Shown here: positions 47,291 to 59,335 of the stretch, piece after piece
How the letters are laid out: each line of letters begins with the position of its first letter
How positions within the stretch are numbered: position 1 is the first letter of the stretch
Origin: Dasypus novemcinctus
Lineage: Eukaryota > Chordata > Mammalia > Cingulata > Dasypodidae
Length of the DNA: 64,000 bases
NCBI RefSeq assembly: GCF_030445035.2
Contig: NC_080677.1
Coordinates: forward strand, 23,385,513 to 23,449,512
Reading direction: 5' to 3'
Translations under genes and position numbers: made by a program
Notes under the pieces: model-generated
The model's database searches: none
What the model was told of the DNA's origin: nothing
The model's input: the letters and a program-made list of their open reading frames with translations, nothing else

Positions 47291-47890
47291 TGTCTTAGTT
47301 TGCCAAAGTGCTGCTGATGCAAATTACTAGAAATGGGCTGGCTTTTATCATGGGAATTTTACTTAGGGTAGAAGCTTACAATTCATAGACTGTGGAATTT
47401 CCAAATTAAGGCGTCAGCAGAGATGCTTTCTCAGGGTCCTGTGACGTGGTGAAGGAAGATGGCCAAGGTCCCTGCCTTCCCTCCAGAATCTACCATCTCC
47501 CAGAGCTCAGCTGTGGGCAGCCAGACACAGGGCTTGTCTCCTTGCAGGCCTCTTCTTGGTTTCTTGGGGCTTTTCTGTCTTCTTGCAGCTGTCGAACAAC
47601 CTGGAGTCTTTTCTCACATGATAGGATCAAAAGTTGTGACTTCCTTTCTCTCTGTGTCTGTCTCCATTTATTAATACATCAGGCCCAGCAAGAGGGTGGA
47701 GACCCAAACTGGCTCATGTCTCACTGAGCCTAATCAAAAACCCTAAGTCAATCTTAACAAGTAATCTAATCAAAGGTCCCTCAACCAAATTTAATGCAGT
47801 CAAAGAGTCCCACACCCACAGGAATGGATTAGTTCAAGAACACAGTCTTTTTCTTTGTGGAATTCAGTAAAAGTACTTCAAACTGTCACA
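47291..47890 (-). mobile_element. MaLR (ERVL-MaLR) solo LTR
   Basis: Ends are TGTCTTAGTTTGCC and ...AAACTGTCACA. A 5-bp TSD with one mismatch (tgctt, tgcct) flanks it. Same family as 32500-33109, both antisense. Confidence 0.92.
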
Positions 47891-47895
47891 TGCCT

Positions 47896-48310
47896 GAAAT
47901 AATTTATGTAGTATTCACTGCTGTAATGCTTGGTATTCTATGCACAGGTGTCTTTCCAATTTATTAGTTGCATGATTTGAAAACTTATTGTCTTGAACTC
48001 CTAAATAGTTTTCAAAGGACTTTGTACTAGGCCCAGCAATCCAAGGCACATTTCATGGAAAGGGAATAGAGGAAGCAGAAGATCACATTGATTTCAGCTT
48101 TGCCTTCTGAAAGAGAACTAATAGAGCCCTAAAAAATGCCAATTCATGGTTGTTTTATACAAAACAATAGAATTTGGGTATTACAAATAGGTAAAGTAGT
48201 TTTTCTGTGATTGCAAAGCAAGGGAAAATTTCTTAATTTATATGCTAAGAGTGTATTTTGATATCTGAGATTTAATTCCCACAGTGAAAAACTGTATTGC
48301 AATATTTCTT
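47896..48310. other. Unique sequence, nothing recognised
   Basis: No signal. Confidence 0.5.
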
Positions 48311-48323
48311 TCTTTGAATTATT

Positions 48324-48712
48324 TCTTTTTTTTTTTTAAAGATTTATTTATTTATTTCTCTCCCCTTCCTCCCCCTCCCCCACCCCGGTTGTCTGTTCTC
48401 TGTGTCTATTTGCTGCGTCTTCTTTGTCCACTTCTGTTGTTCTCAGTGGCACGGGAATCTGTATCTCTTTTTGTTGCGTCATCTTGCTGTGTCAGCTCTC
48501 TGTGTGTGCGGTAACATTCCTGGGCAGGCTGCACTTTCTTTCGCGCTGGGTGGCTCTCCTTACGGAGTGCACTCCTTGTGCGTGGGGCTCCCCTACACGG
48601 GGGACACCCCTGTGTGGCAGGGCACTCCTTGCGTGCATCAACACTGAACATGGGCCAGCTCCACACAGGTCAAGGGGGCCCAGGGTTTGAACCCTAGATT
48701 ATTCTCTAGTTT
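48324..48712 (-). mobile_element. DAS-type SINE, 5'-truncated
   Basis: Unlike its relatives it stops at the B-box region ('gtttgaaccctaga') and lacks about 55 bases of the head. It joins directly to L1 3' UTR text. A weak 'attatt' TSD candidate is present on both sides. Confidence 0.85.
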
Positions 48713-49464
48713 CCTTTCAACTGACATTTACATCCATAGACTACACTTTCAGCCACCATCACATTTATCAATCACAGTATTATTTATACTCACTATAATG
48801 TGTTAACATCAACTCCATTTTCATGATTTTACAAAGAAATATTAAAAATTCTACACACATTAAGACCTATACTGTAGAGTTGATCTCCATGAGTTTTCTC
48901 ATCATGTTTAGTTCATATTAGTGAGACCATACAATAATTGTCCTTCTGTATCTGTCTTGTTTCACTCAGCATAATGTCCTCAAGGATCATCCACATTGTC
49001 ATATGCATCCCAGGTTCATTTTTACTTATGGCTAAATAGTATTCCAAATATGTATATACCACATTTTGCTTATCCATTCGTCAGTTGATGGACACTTGGG
49101 TTGTTTCCAAATTTTAGTAATTGAGAATAATGCTGCTAAGAACGTTGGTGTGCATGTCAGTTCATGTCCTTGCTCTCAGTTCTTTGAAGATATTCCTAGA
49201 AATGGGATTGCTGGACCATACAGAAGTTCTATATTCAGCTTCTTGAGGTACTGCCAAACTGTCTTCCACAGAGGCTGCAGCTTTCCACATTCCCATCAAC
49301 AGTGAAGGAGTGTTCCTAGTTCTCCACATCCTCTCTGGCACTTGTAGTTTTCTGGTTTTGTTTTGTTTGTTTAAATAACGGCCATTTTATAAGATATGAA
49401 ATGGTATCTCTTTGCAGTTTTCTTCTGCTTTTCCCTAATAGCCAGTGATATGGAATGTTTTCTC

Positions 49465-49545
49465 TTTTCTTTTTTTTTAAGATTTATTTATTTATTTATA
49501 CCCCCCCACCCCCAGTTGTCTGCTCTTCTGTGTCCATTCACTGTG
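49465..49545 (-). mobile_element. Very short, 5'-truncated DAS-type SINE
   Basis: Only the tail and the last part of the body are present. The target duplicated at its edges reads 'tggaatgtttt' and 'tggaacatttttt'. Confidence 0.85.
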
Positions 49546-49650
49546 TGGAACATTTTTTCATGTGCTTTTTTTGCCATCTGTATTTCCTCTTTGGAAAAAA
49601 GTCAGTTCAAGTCTTTTGCCCATTTTTAAATTGGGTTGCTTGTCTTTCTT

Positions 49651-50049
49651 CCTCTCTTTTTAAAAAAGATTTATTTATTTATTTATGCGCCCCCTCATCC
49701 CACCCCCGGCTGCTGGTTGTTGCGCTCGCTGTCTGCTTTCTGTGTCCACTCACTATGTGTTCTTCTGTGTCTGGCAGCAGGAACTGTGTCTCTTTTTGTT
49801 GCATTATCTTGCTGTGCCAGGACTCTGTGTGGGCCAGCACTCCTGCCCGGGTCAGCACTCCTGTGTAGGCCTGCATGCTGGGAGTGTCAGCCACGTGGAC
49901 CAGCAGCACTCCATGCGGGCCAGTTTTATGCCTGGGCCAACTTGCTGTGCGAGCCAGCTTGCGTTCACCAGGAGGCCCCAGGAATCGAACCCTGGAACTC
50001 CTATATGTTAGATGGGAACCCAATTGCTTGAGCTACATCCGCTTCCTGA
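49651..50049 (-). mobile_element. DAS-type SINE, 'gccagcactcc' variant
   Basis: Shares the rare 'gggccagcactcctg' body with the element at 39554. The TSD is 'gttgcttgtcttt' (left) and 'gttgcttttcttt' (right), inside L1 text. Head at the right ends 'cttgagctacatccgcttc'. Confidence 0.9.
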
Positions 50050-50307
50050 GTTGCTTTTCTTTTTATTGTTGAGTTGCATGATCTGTTTATATAGCATGGA
50101 TATCAAACTCTTATTAGACATGTGGTTTCCAAATATTTTCTCCTATTGAGTAGGCTGCCTTTTTACTTTCTTGACAAAGACTTTCGAAGAACAAAAGTGT
50201 TTAATTTTGAGGAGGTCCCATTCATCTGTATTTTCTTTCATTGCTCATGTTTTGGGTGTAAGGTTTAAGAAAGTATCACCTACCAGAAGATCTTGAAGAT
50301 GTTTCCC

Positions 50308-50740
50308 TGTCGCAATCGTCTACCCAAAGGGAATTGGGAATGAAAGACAAAGAGAAAGATGGGATCAGGGGGTCTGAGAGCACAGACTCATCAGACAAGT
50401 TTATTGGTCTCAGGGGCTTTTCTTTATACCCCAAGTGATCATGAGAGCAAGCAATTATCCTAGTTAGCTATACCCATTACCTCAGCTCCTATAATAATTA
50501 ATAGATATATCTTGGTGTACTGGAACTACATGTTTATAACTCAAAGTACATAATTTCATTGTTCTATTATATTGTCAAGAAACATGCTTATAAATCTTGT
50601 TGCCCAAGTTGCTCTGTTCCACCTGAAAGTACACTGCCTCCTGCTAAACTTGTGACCTGCACGCGTAGCCGTGGAAACAGCATATCTCCGTAGTCAAAGA
50701 AGTAACTTACTTTAAGGATACAACATGCCTTTGTTTCCCA
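50308..50740 (-). mobile_element. ERV solo LTR inside the L1
   Basis: It runs TGTCGCAATCG ... GTTTCCCA on the plus strand. The L1 text is rejoined across it with 6 identical flanking bases (tttccc), or 8 with one mismatch. In sense, a TATAAA (50428-50423) lies about 20 bases before an AATAAA (50405-50400), giving a very short promoter-to-poly(A) distance. That and the 6-bp TSD suggest class II (ERV2), by inference. Confidence 0.8.
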
Positions 50741-52208
50741 TATTTCCCTACATTTTCTTCTACCAGTTTTATGGTTGTAGATTTTATATTTAGGTCCTTG
50801 ATCCACTTTGAGTTAACTTTTATATATGGTGTGAGATAGGGGACTTCTTTCTTTCTTTTGGATATGGTTATCCAGTTCTCCCAGCACTATTGTTGAATAG
50901 ACTGTTCTGGCCTAGCTGGGAGGCCTTGACTATCTTGTCAAAAATCATTTGACTGTAAATGTGAGAATCTATTTTTGAGTTAGTTGTTGATTTGGTTCCA
51001 TTGGTCAATGTGTGTGTCTCTATGCCAGGACCATGCTCTTTTTACCATTGTAGCTAAATGATATGCTTTTAAATCTGGAAGTGAGAGTCCTCCAACTTTG
51101 TTCTTTTTTAAGATCTTTTTGGTTATTTGGGGCCCCTTACCATTCCAAATAAATTTGATAATTGGTTTTTCCACTTCTGCAAAACAGGTTATTGAGACTT
51201 TTATTGGGATTGTGTTGAATATATAAATCGGTTTGGGTATAATTGACATCTTAATGATATTTAGTCTTCCAATCCATGAACATGGAATGTCCTCCTATTT
51301 ATTTAAGTCTTCTTTGGTTTCTTTTAGCAATGTTTTATAGTTTTCTCAATACAGGACCTTTGTGTCCTTGGTTAAGTTTATTCCTAAATATTTGATTCTT
51401 TTATTTGCTGTTATAAATGGAATCTTTTTTCTGATTTCCTCCTCAGATTCCACATCAGTAGTGTATAGAAATGCTATTGATTTTTGCATATTAATCTTGT
51501 ATCCCACCACTTTGCTGAACTTGCCTATTAGTTCCAGTAGCTTTGTTGTGGATTTTTCAGCATTTTCTAGATATAAGATCATATCATCAGCAAACAGTGA
51601 AAGTTTCACTTCTTCCTTCCATATTTGGGTGCCTTTTATTTCTTTGTCTAGCCTAATTGCTCTGGCTAGAACTTCTAGCACAATATTGAATAATAATGGT
51701 GACAGTGGGCCTCCTTGTCTTGTTCCTGATCTCAGTGGGAAAGCTTTGTCTTTCACCATTGAGTACAATGCTAACTGTAGGTTTTTCATACACGCACTTT
51801 ACCGTATTGAGAAAGTTTCCTTCTATTCCTATCTTTTGGAATGTTTTACTTTTCTGCAGCAAATGAGAGAGAGGATCATGTGATTTTTCCTCTTCAGTTT
51901 ATCAGTGTGGTTTATTACACTAATTAATTTTCCTGTGTTGAACCACCCTTGCACACCTGGGAAAAAACCCTCTTGATTGTGGGGTAAAATTCTTATAATG
52001 TGATTTTGGATTCTGTTTGCAAGTATTTAGTTGAGGATTTTTGCATCTATATTCATGGGAGATATTGGTCTGTAATTTTCTTTTTTTGTAGTATCTTTAT
52101 TTGGTTTTGGTGTTAGGGTGATGCTGGCTTCATAGGATGAGTTTTGTAGTATTCCATGCTGTTCAAATTTTTGGAAGAGTTTGAGCAAGACTGGTATTAG
52201 ATCTCTTT

Positions 52209-52604
52209 TTTTCACTTTTAATCAATTAATTTATTTTTTTAAGATTTATTTTATTTATTTATTCTCCCCACCTCACTGTTTTTGCCCTCACTCTCTGCTT
52301 CTCTGTGTCCATTTGTTGTGTGCTTCTCTTCTTTTTAGGAGGCACCAGGTACTGAACCTGGGACCTCCCATGTGGGAGGGAGGCACCCAATCACTTGAGC
52401 CACCTCTGCTGCCTGCTTGTTGTGTCTCAACATGTTTCCTCATTATGTCTTTTTGTTGTGTCATCTTGTTGCGTCAGCTCGCTGTGCCAACCCATCACAT
52501 CAGCTTCCTGTCTTGCTTGACTTCTTTAGGAGGCACCAGGAACTGAACCTGGGACTTCATGTGTATAGGTGGGTGCCCAAGTGCTTGAGCCACATCTGCT
52601 TCCC
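52209..52604 (-). mobile_element. DAS-type dimeric SINE in L1 ORF2
   Basis: TSD 'tagatctcttt' (52198-52208) and 'tagatcatcttt' (52605-52616). Two tRNA-like units on the minus strand. Confidence 0.92.
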
Positions 52605-53127
52605 TAGATCATCTTTGAATGATTGGTGGAATCAACTGTGAAATCAGGGCCTCATAGGGTTTTTCATTTTGGGGAGGTTTCTGATGACTTGTTTCAAGTT
52701 CCTTACTCATGATTGGTTTGCTGAGGTCTTCTACTTCTTCTAGGGTCAGTGTAATTTGTTCAAGTGTTTCTAGGAATTTGTCCATTTCATCTATATTGTC
52801 TAGTTTTTTGGCATACAGTTGTTCACAGTATCCTCTTATGATCTCTCTTATTTCTGCAGGGTCAGTGGTGATGTCCCTCCTCTCATTTCTGATTTTATTT
52901 ACTTTCATCATCTCTTTTTTTATCTTTGTCAGTCTAGCTAAGAGTTTGTCAATAACCAACTTTTGGTTTTGTTTATTCTTACCAGTTTTTTGTTTGCAAT
53001 TTCATTTATTTCTACTCTGATCTTTATTATTTCTTTCCTTTGGTTTTGTTTGGGATTAGTTTGCTGTTCTTTTTTTAGTTCCTCCAGGTGTTCAGTTAGG
53101 CCTTTCTCTTTTTTTAACCCTTTCTTT

Positions 53128-53541
53128 CTTTTTTTTTTTTAAGATTTATTTATTTATTTCTCTCCCCATCCCCCCCACCCCAGTTGTCTGTTCTGTGTCT
53201 ATTTGCTGTGTCTTTGTCTGCTTCTGTTGTTGTTAGCGGCCTGGGAATCTGTGTTTCTTTTGGTTGCGTCATCTTATTGTGTCAGCTCTCCATGTGGGTG
53301 GTGCCATTTTGAGGCAGGCTGCACTTTCTTTCGCACTGGACGGCTCTCCTTACGAAGTGCACTCCTTGCGCGTGGGGCTCCCCTACGCAGGGGACACCCC
53401 TGCATAGCAGGGCACTCCTTGCGCGCATCAGCACTGAGCATGGGCCAGCTCCACATGGGTCACGGAGGCCCGGGGTTTGAACCATGGACCTCCCATGTAG
53501 TAGACGGATGCCCTAACCACTGAGCCAAGTCCGCCACCTCC
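53128..53541 (-). mobile_element. DAS-type SINE, long form, in L1 ORF2
   Basis: Full-length minus copy, head 'ccactgagccaagtccgcc'. Flanks share 'ctttctt'. Confidence 0.9.
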
Positions 53542-53616
53542 TTTCTTATTTTTTAAGTAAGCATTAAAGGCTAAAAATTTCCCACTCAGTACAGTCTTTG
53601 CTGTATCCCATAGGTT

Positions 53617-54063
53617 ACCCCTCCCCAGATGGCTCCCTTGTCTGTTTGCTCGTTGTTGTTGTTTTTTGGCTCATTGTTTGCTCTTGTTGTCTGCTCATTG
53701 TTTTTGCTTGTTGTCTGCTCATTGATTTTTGCTCATTACCTGTTTTTTATTTTTCTTTAGGAGGCACCAGGAACTGAACCCAGGACCTCCTTTGTGTGAG
53801 GTGGGCACTCAACTGCTGAGCCACATCTGTTCCTCACTCGTTTGTCTTGCTTATTGTTTGTTTGTTGTCCTGCTTGTTGTCCTGTTTTTGCTCATTGTCT
53901 GCTCATTGCTTTTGCTCATTGTCTGCTCATTGATTTTGTTTGTTGTCTGCATGTTGTCTGCTTATTGCTCGTTTGTCTTCTTAAGGCAGCACCAGGAACC
54001 AAACCCAGGACCTCCCATGTGGGAGGCAGGTACTCAACTGCTTGAGCCACATCTGTCCCTTCC
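53617..54063 (-). mobile_element. DAS-type dimeric SINE with expanded linker
   Basis: Perfect TSD cccataggtt (53607-53616 and 54064-54073). Between and before the two tRNA-like units the 'tgtctgctcattg' motif is repeated many times, which makes it the longest dimer here. Confidence 0.95.
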
Positions 54064-54268
54064 CCCATAGGTTTTGATATGTTGTGTTCCCATTTTCATT
54101 CATCTTAAGATATCTACTGATTTCTCTTGCAAGCATTTCTTTTCCATTTAAGAGTTTGCTGTTTAATCTCCATGTGTTTGTGAATCTTCCCTTTTTCCAT
54201 CTGTTACTGATTTCCAGTTTCCTTCCATTATGATCAGAGAAAGTGCTGTGTATAATTTCAGTCTTTTT

Positions 54269-54479
54269 GGGAGTGGATGTGGCTCAGTAGCTGAGTGCCC
54301 ACCTCCCACATGGGAGGTCCTGGATTCAGTTCCTGGTGCCTCCTAAAGAAGATGAGCAGACAATGAGTGGGCACAATGAGCAGACACAATGAGCTAAGAC
54401 AATGACCAGACACAGTGAGCACACAACGATCAGACAGATAAGGGAGGCATCTGGAGTGGGGGATTAATTTTAAAAAGTA
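54269..54479 (+). mobile_element. DAS-type SINE, monomer, in L1 ORF2
   Basis: TSD 'ttcagtcttttt' on both sides (ends at 54268; repeats at about 54483). It is the only SINE within this L1 that reads opposite to the L1. Confidence 0.93.
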
Positions 54480-54780
54480 ACTTCAGTCTTTTTAAATTTA
54501 TTGAGACCTGTCTTGTGATCCATCATATGGTTTATCCTGGAGAGGGATCCATGAGCACTTGAAAATAATGTATATCCTGTTGTTTTGGGGTATAATGTTC
54601 TATAAATGTCTGTTAGGTCTAGCTCATTTATTATACTATTTGACCGTTCTGTGTCCTTATTTATCCTCTGTCCAGATGTTCTATCCAATGCTGAGAGTGG
54701 TACATTGAAGTATCTAATTAATATTGTAGAGATGTCTGTTTCTTTCTTCAGTTTTACTAGTGTGTGCCTCATGTATCTTG

Positions 54781-54821
54781 TAGCACTCAGGATAGGTATT
54801 TATTACCTATCCTGAGTGCTA
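54781..54821. repeat. Perfect hairpin, 18-bp arms and 5-base loop
   Basis: The left arm tagcactcaggataggta (54781-54798), loop tttat, and right arm tacctatcctgagtgcta (54804-54821) pair with no mismatch. It lies within the L1 endonuclease region, where no such palindrome is expected. Confidence 0.97.
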
Positions 54822-55772
54822 ATTACCTAATAAATACCATAAATATTTATTGTAGTTATTACTTCTTGTTGAATTGCCATATAATGAGCATATAGATGGC
54901 TCATATTTGTTTATTCTGTTCTGTCAATCTATGTCTTTTGATTGCAGAATTCAATCCATTAACATTCAATGTTATTACTATAAAGGCATTACTTTGTCCG
55001 TTTTATCCTTTGGCTTTCCATTGTCATATCTTACTATTGTCTTTCTTTTTACTCTTTAAGTTACCCTTACTAATAATCTTCATTTCCACATTCTTCTCCA
55101 AGTCTCTTGCCCTTGTGGTTTTTGTGTTGTTTTTTTTTTCCTTTTCTGTAGCACTCCCTTTAGTATATCTTGTAAATCTGGTGTTTTGGTAACATACTCT
55201 CTCAGTTTGTGTTTGTGAAGATTTTGAATTCTCTCTCATTTTTGAAGGACAGTTTTGCCAGAAAAAGAATTCTTGGCTGGCAGTTTTTCTCTTTCAGTAC
55301 CTTAAATATAGCATACCATTTTCTTCTCACCTCCATGGCTTCTGATGAGAGAACAGTATTTAGTCTTATTGAAGTTGCCTTGTATGTGGTGCATTGCTTT
55401 CCTCTTGCTACTTTCAGAATCTTCTCTTTATCTGTATTTATAATTTTGAATAGTGGGTGCCTCAGAATAGGTCTATTTGGATTTATTCTGTTAGCAGTGC
55501 ATTTTCCTTCTTGGATATTGAAATTTGTGTCCTTTGTAAGGGTTGGGAAGATCTCAGTCATTATTTCCTCAAATATTCTTTCTGCCCCTTTTCTGTTCTT
55601 CTCTCTTTCTAGATACTGGTAAGACATATGTTTGTGCATTTTGCATTGTCACTCAAATCCCTGAGACCCTGTTCCATTTTTTGCATTCTTTTCTCTCTCT
55701 GTTCTGTCCTTTCAAGTTCAGATGCTCAGTCCTCCAATTCATTAATCTCTCCTCCATCAATTCAAACCTGCT

Positions 55773-56022
55773 TGTATGGTTTTTTGTTTGTTTGTTTGTT
55801 TGTTTGTTTGTTTTTTGAGGTAATAGGGCCAGGAATTGAAACTGGGCCTCTTATGTGGGAAGCTGGTGTTAAACCACTGAGCCACATTGGCTCCCTGAGT
55901 TGGTTTTTTTTTTGTTTGTTTACTTCTTATTGTTGTTGTTTTTTTGGAGGCACTGGGAACCAAATCCAGGACATCCATGAGGATACCAGGCACTCAACCA
56001 CTTCAGCCACATCTGCTCCCTC
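55773..56022 (-). mobile_element. Short dimeric tRNA-like SINE in L1 ORF1
   Basis: Minus-strand version of the 27964 dimer: 'aggaattgaaactgggcctc' and 'gggaaccaaatccaggacat'. The tail appears as a (TTTG)n run at about 55782-55815. Confidence 0.9.
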
Positions 56023-56126
56023 TAATGTATTTTTAATTTCATCCATTTGTCTTTCATTCCTATAAGCTTTTACTTTTCTTTGCAGGCCTTCAAACTGTTC
56101 TTTATGCTCATCCAGTGTCATCTTCT

Positions 56127-56500
56127 TTTTTTTTTAACATTTATTTATTTTATTTATTTGTCCCCCCCCCCCCGCATTGTTTTCACTCACTGTCTGCTCT
56201 CTGTGTCCTTTCATTGCATTGCTCATCTTCTTTTTAAGAGGCATAAGGAATTGAACCCAGGACCTCCCATGTGGGAGGGAGGTGCTCAATCCTTTGAGCC
56301 AGCTCCACTCCCTGCAGTTGTGTTTCTCGTGTTTCCAGGTTGTGTCTCTTTGTTGTGTCATCTTGTTCTGTCATCTCACTGTGCTAGCCCACTGCATCAG
56401 CTCACTGTCTTTCTTGTCATCTTTAGGAGGCACTGGAAACTGAACCTGGGACCTCCCATGTGGTAAGCGGTGACCCACTACTTGAGCCACATCCACTTCT
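56127..56500 (-). mobile_element. DAS-type dimeric SINE in L1 ORF1
   Basis: TSD 'cagtgtcatcttc' (56113-56125) and 'cagtgtcttctt' (56501-56512). Two tRNA-like units and a C-run at about 56162-56174. Confidence 0.92.
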
Positions 56501-57484
56501 CAGTGTCTTCTTAATATCCTTAATCTCTTTAGTCATATTTTTCTTCAAGTCCTTGATTTGATTTAGGAGATTTGTGTGATTAACACTGATAAGTTGTCTT
56601 AAATCCTGTGTCTTGTCAGAATTTTTGGTTTGTTCCTTTGGTTGAACCATCTCTTCTAGTATCTTAATATGACTTGTGATGCCTAGACATCTGATAAAGT
56701 GGTGAATTTACTCTCAGTTTCCCTCTCTTACCTATTGGTTTTGTTTTGCAGCTCTTCTTTGATTATTGTCTCAACTTATTCTAAGTCTTTAAAAATGTCC
56801 AGATTAAGTTATCAAAATAGGGCAAGGCACTCATTAATGGGGTGTGTAACTGATACAAAGGGACTGGGACGAGAAACTCCAAAAAGCGTTTTTTCTCCTT
56901 GCAGTTTCCCAGCAGCCAAGAGATGGTGCTTGTTGGCAAATCTTACCAAAAGTTTTCTTTTTCAGCCTCTACTTGCTTGTGATTCTGGTCTGGCCAGAGC
57001 TGAGATACAAAGCAGGCTCAACTGGCCAAATTCATTAGAGAAACCACTCTCTGCCCTCTGCTACATCCTCTTCTTCCCAGGGAGGAAGATGTGTTTCCCT
57101 CTCAGTTGGCTGCAGTGAGCCACGGGTTTTACCAGGCTGTTTGCCTTGAGGGTGAGGGTTGGGTACTGTTCCTGGCCGAGAGCGCTAGTAACACAGTCTT
57201 CACTTCTGCTTCTTTGTCTCTCTGCCCATTACCCTCCTGGTCTGCAGATCCCCAAAGCAGCTCCCTCAGACAGCTTTTTGCCCTTCCTCAATTGTTTTTG
57301 AGAGAGACTTGAGTCCTGCCTTCCTGTTCTGATGCCATCTTCATGGAAGTTCCAGGAGCATTACTTTTAATAAGGAAAAAACAGAGAACCCATATATTCA
57401 ACACTTGAGAAGGAGTTAAATGAAATTATGATATATTAATAGAGAACTGTATTTTGAAGCTTCAGCACTTATAAATACAACTAT

Positions 57485-57877
57485 AGGGAAGCAGACTTGG
57501 CCCAGTGGTTAGGGTGTCCGTCTACCACATGGGAGGTCCATGGTTCAAATCCCGGGCCTCTTTGACCTGTGTGGAGCTGGCCCACACGCAGTGCTGATGA
57601 GTGTAAGGAGTGCCGTGCCACACAGGGGTGTCCCCCACATAGGGGAGCCCCACGCGCAAGGAGTGCGCCCCGTAAGGAGAGCTGCCCAGCGCAAAAGAAA
57701 GTGCAGACACAACAGGATGATGCAACAAAAAGAAACACAGATTCCTGTACCGCTGACAACAACAAAAGTGGACAAAGAAGAAGACACAGCAAATAGACAC
57801 AGAGAACAGACAACCGGGGTGGGGGATGGGGGGTAGGGGAGAAAAATAAATAAATAAATAAATCTTTAAAAAAATAA
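57485..57877 (+). mobile_element. DAS-type SINE, long form, young, internal deletion
   Basis: Perfect 14-bp TSD (ataaatacaactat at 57471-57484 and 57878-57891). B box ggttcaaatcc at 57542-57552. About 40 bases normally found after 'agtgcag' are missing. Confidence 0.96.
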
Positions 57878-57891
57878 ATAAATACAACTAT

Positions 57892-58997
57892 GTAGAAATA
57901 AAAAATAATCAAACAAAAATAAAAACTTTACAAAAACACATTTAGGTAGAAAAGGAATTTCTAAAATTAAGGTAATTCTACAAAACTGTATATGTATGTT
58001 TTCCTTCTAGATATGAATACACCTATAATAAAAATTGGGAGAAATTACAAGAAATAAGAATAGCTGTTGTCTTAGAATGGTGAGATTATACAAATTAGAT
58101 GAAAAGTTCTTATAAAGTTAAAAAATGAGTTTTAAATTAAAAAGAAATTTCTTAGGATGATACAATCATCTGCTGGTAATAAGTCAAAAGCAAGACCATA
58201 TATCCAAAATGGAGACTTCTAAAGGAATTTTGAAAAAACTGGGAAAATAATACATAAATGTGGGGATCAAATAATGTCATCTCTCATGAGTATCTGTGGG
58301 GAAAACAAACAATTTAAGTTGAAATTTCTTTCCATTCTTGTTGTTTACTTACTACATAGGTTCTTTGGAATCTTCACAAACGTAGATGGTTTATGAGGTG
58401 GATGTTCAAAATTCTGCCCTTCTTGAAGTGTTATGCTATAAACTGCAATCTGGGGTGAGAGTGAATAGAAGATGTTTATGTTATCCAAGAATGACTTCCA
58501 TAACACAAAGTAAAAGCTACTAGCCTACAACAATGACAGGAAATCCCGGTCAGATGCACAATTAAAGATTAATAGTTTAAAATATTGAGTTTGGCAGAGA
58601 AAGAGCAGGAAAATGCCTGTGGTCTGGCCAGTCCTTAAATGAGAGAGGAATGTGTACAAAAGATAAGAGTTAAGTACAATGCTGACGTTCTTTTGTTTTC
58701 TTCGTTTGGCTGAGTAGATAATAGGCAAATTTTAGCTGCATGAGATTCCTAGCAGAAGTCTGGAGCAATGTATCTCTTCACTGCTTCTGAACTTTGTTCC
58801 TATGACTGACTATTCTATGATCGTTTATTAAACATGTATCCTTGACCTGGCCCTTACTTCTAACGGTCTGTCCTTCACCCAGACACTCTACCATTTGATT
58901 GCACACATAAAAGAGGACAAACTTGGTAGAACTGCAGCTAGAAGTGTTGTTAAATAGAAACAAATAGGAAACACAATGCAACTCAAGGACTTTCGTA
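57892..58997. other. Unique AT-rich sequence
   Basis: No repeat or gene recognised. Confidence 0.5.
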
Positions 58998-59084
58998 CCA
59001 ACAGCTCTAGCAATTACTAACCGGGTGACCTTGGGCAAACTACTTCTTTCCAGCTCATTTCCCTTCTCTGTTCAATGAGTATTA
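58998..59084 (+). mobile_element. MIR SINE fragment
   Basis: 'aaccgggtgaccttgggcaa' followed by 'catttcccttctctgttcaa' is the MIR core. Confidence 0.85.
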
Positions 59085-59335
59085 TCATTTATTCAGTAAT
59101 ATTTACTGTTGCTATGTGACAGGCATTGTACTAAGCAATAATGATGTAAAAATGGTGAGCATACTGCCTAGCCTTAGGGAGCTCACAGTCTAGCAAGGGA
59201 GACACACTTACCCAGAAATAATTATCTAGAAATGCAATGGTAGATTTTATATGGGAGCCTGGAGAAAGTATCAAAGGATAGAGCAGAGTAAGTTTGGAAG
59301 TGAGGTTTCAGGGTTTACCTTGAAGGGATTCAAAG
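59085..59335 (-). mobile_element. L2 3' end
   Basis: 'gtgacaggcattgtactaag', 'gggagctcacagtctagcaa' and 'ttgaagggattcaaagaaat' are antisense L2. Confidence 0.85.

Larger units (their letters stand above)
50755..55010 (-). pseudogene. L1 ORF2 pseudogene: L1 ORF2 remnant (endonuclease, reverse transcriptase)
   Basis: ORF2p is the L1 enzyme: an apurinic-type endonuclease then a reverse transcriptase. The endonuclease N-terminus lies near 54900-55000 and continues at 54480-54770 (a block with the usual 'DHKTGLNKFKK' pattern). The reverse transcriptase core at 51346-51862 has the catalytic FADD motif (51594 to 51583). The C-terminal part at 50980-51249 ends 'WNQINN'. SINEs, an LTR, stops and frameshifts break it. 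Confidence 0.92.
55110..56650 (-). pseudogene. L1 ORF1 pseudogene: L1 ORF1 remnant
   Basis: ORF1p is the trimeric RNA-binding chaperone of L1. The coiled-coil part lies at 56505-56650 (repeated 'NQIKDLKKNMTKEIKDIKK' style heptads) and 56030-56121, split by a SINE at 56127-56500. A further SINE at 55773 splits it again. The RNA-binding and C-terminal part at 55202-55639 is readable and ends in the usual 'AKLSFKNE' region. Stop codons and shifts disable it. Confidence 0.9.
48713..57360 (-). mobile_element. Near full-length, dead L1 element with nested insertions
   Basis: From right to left (sense): 5' UTR about 56650-57360, ORF1 remnant, ORF2 remnant, 3' UTR about 48713-50750. It is interrupted by SINEs at 49465, 49651, 52209, 53128, 53617, 54269, 55773 and 56127 and by an LTR at 50308. 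Without them about 6 kb remains, which is usual for L1. L1 copies itself by target-primed reverse transcription. Many stops and frame breaks show that this copy cannot. Confidence 0.94.
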
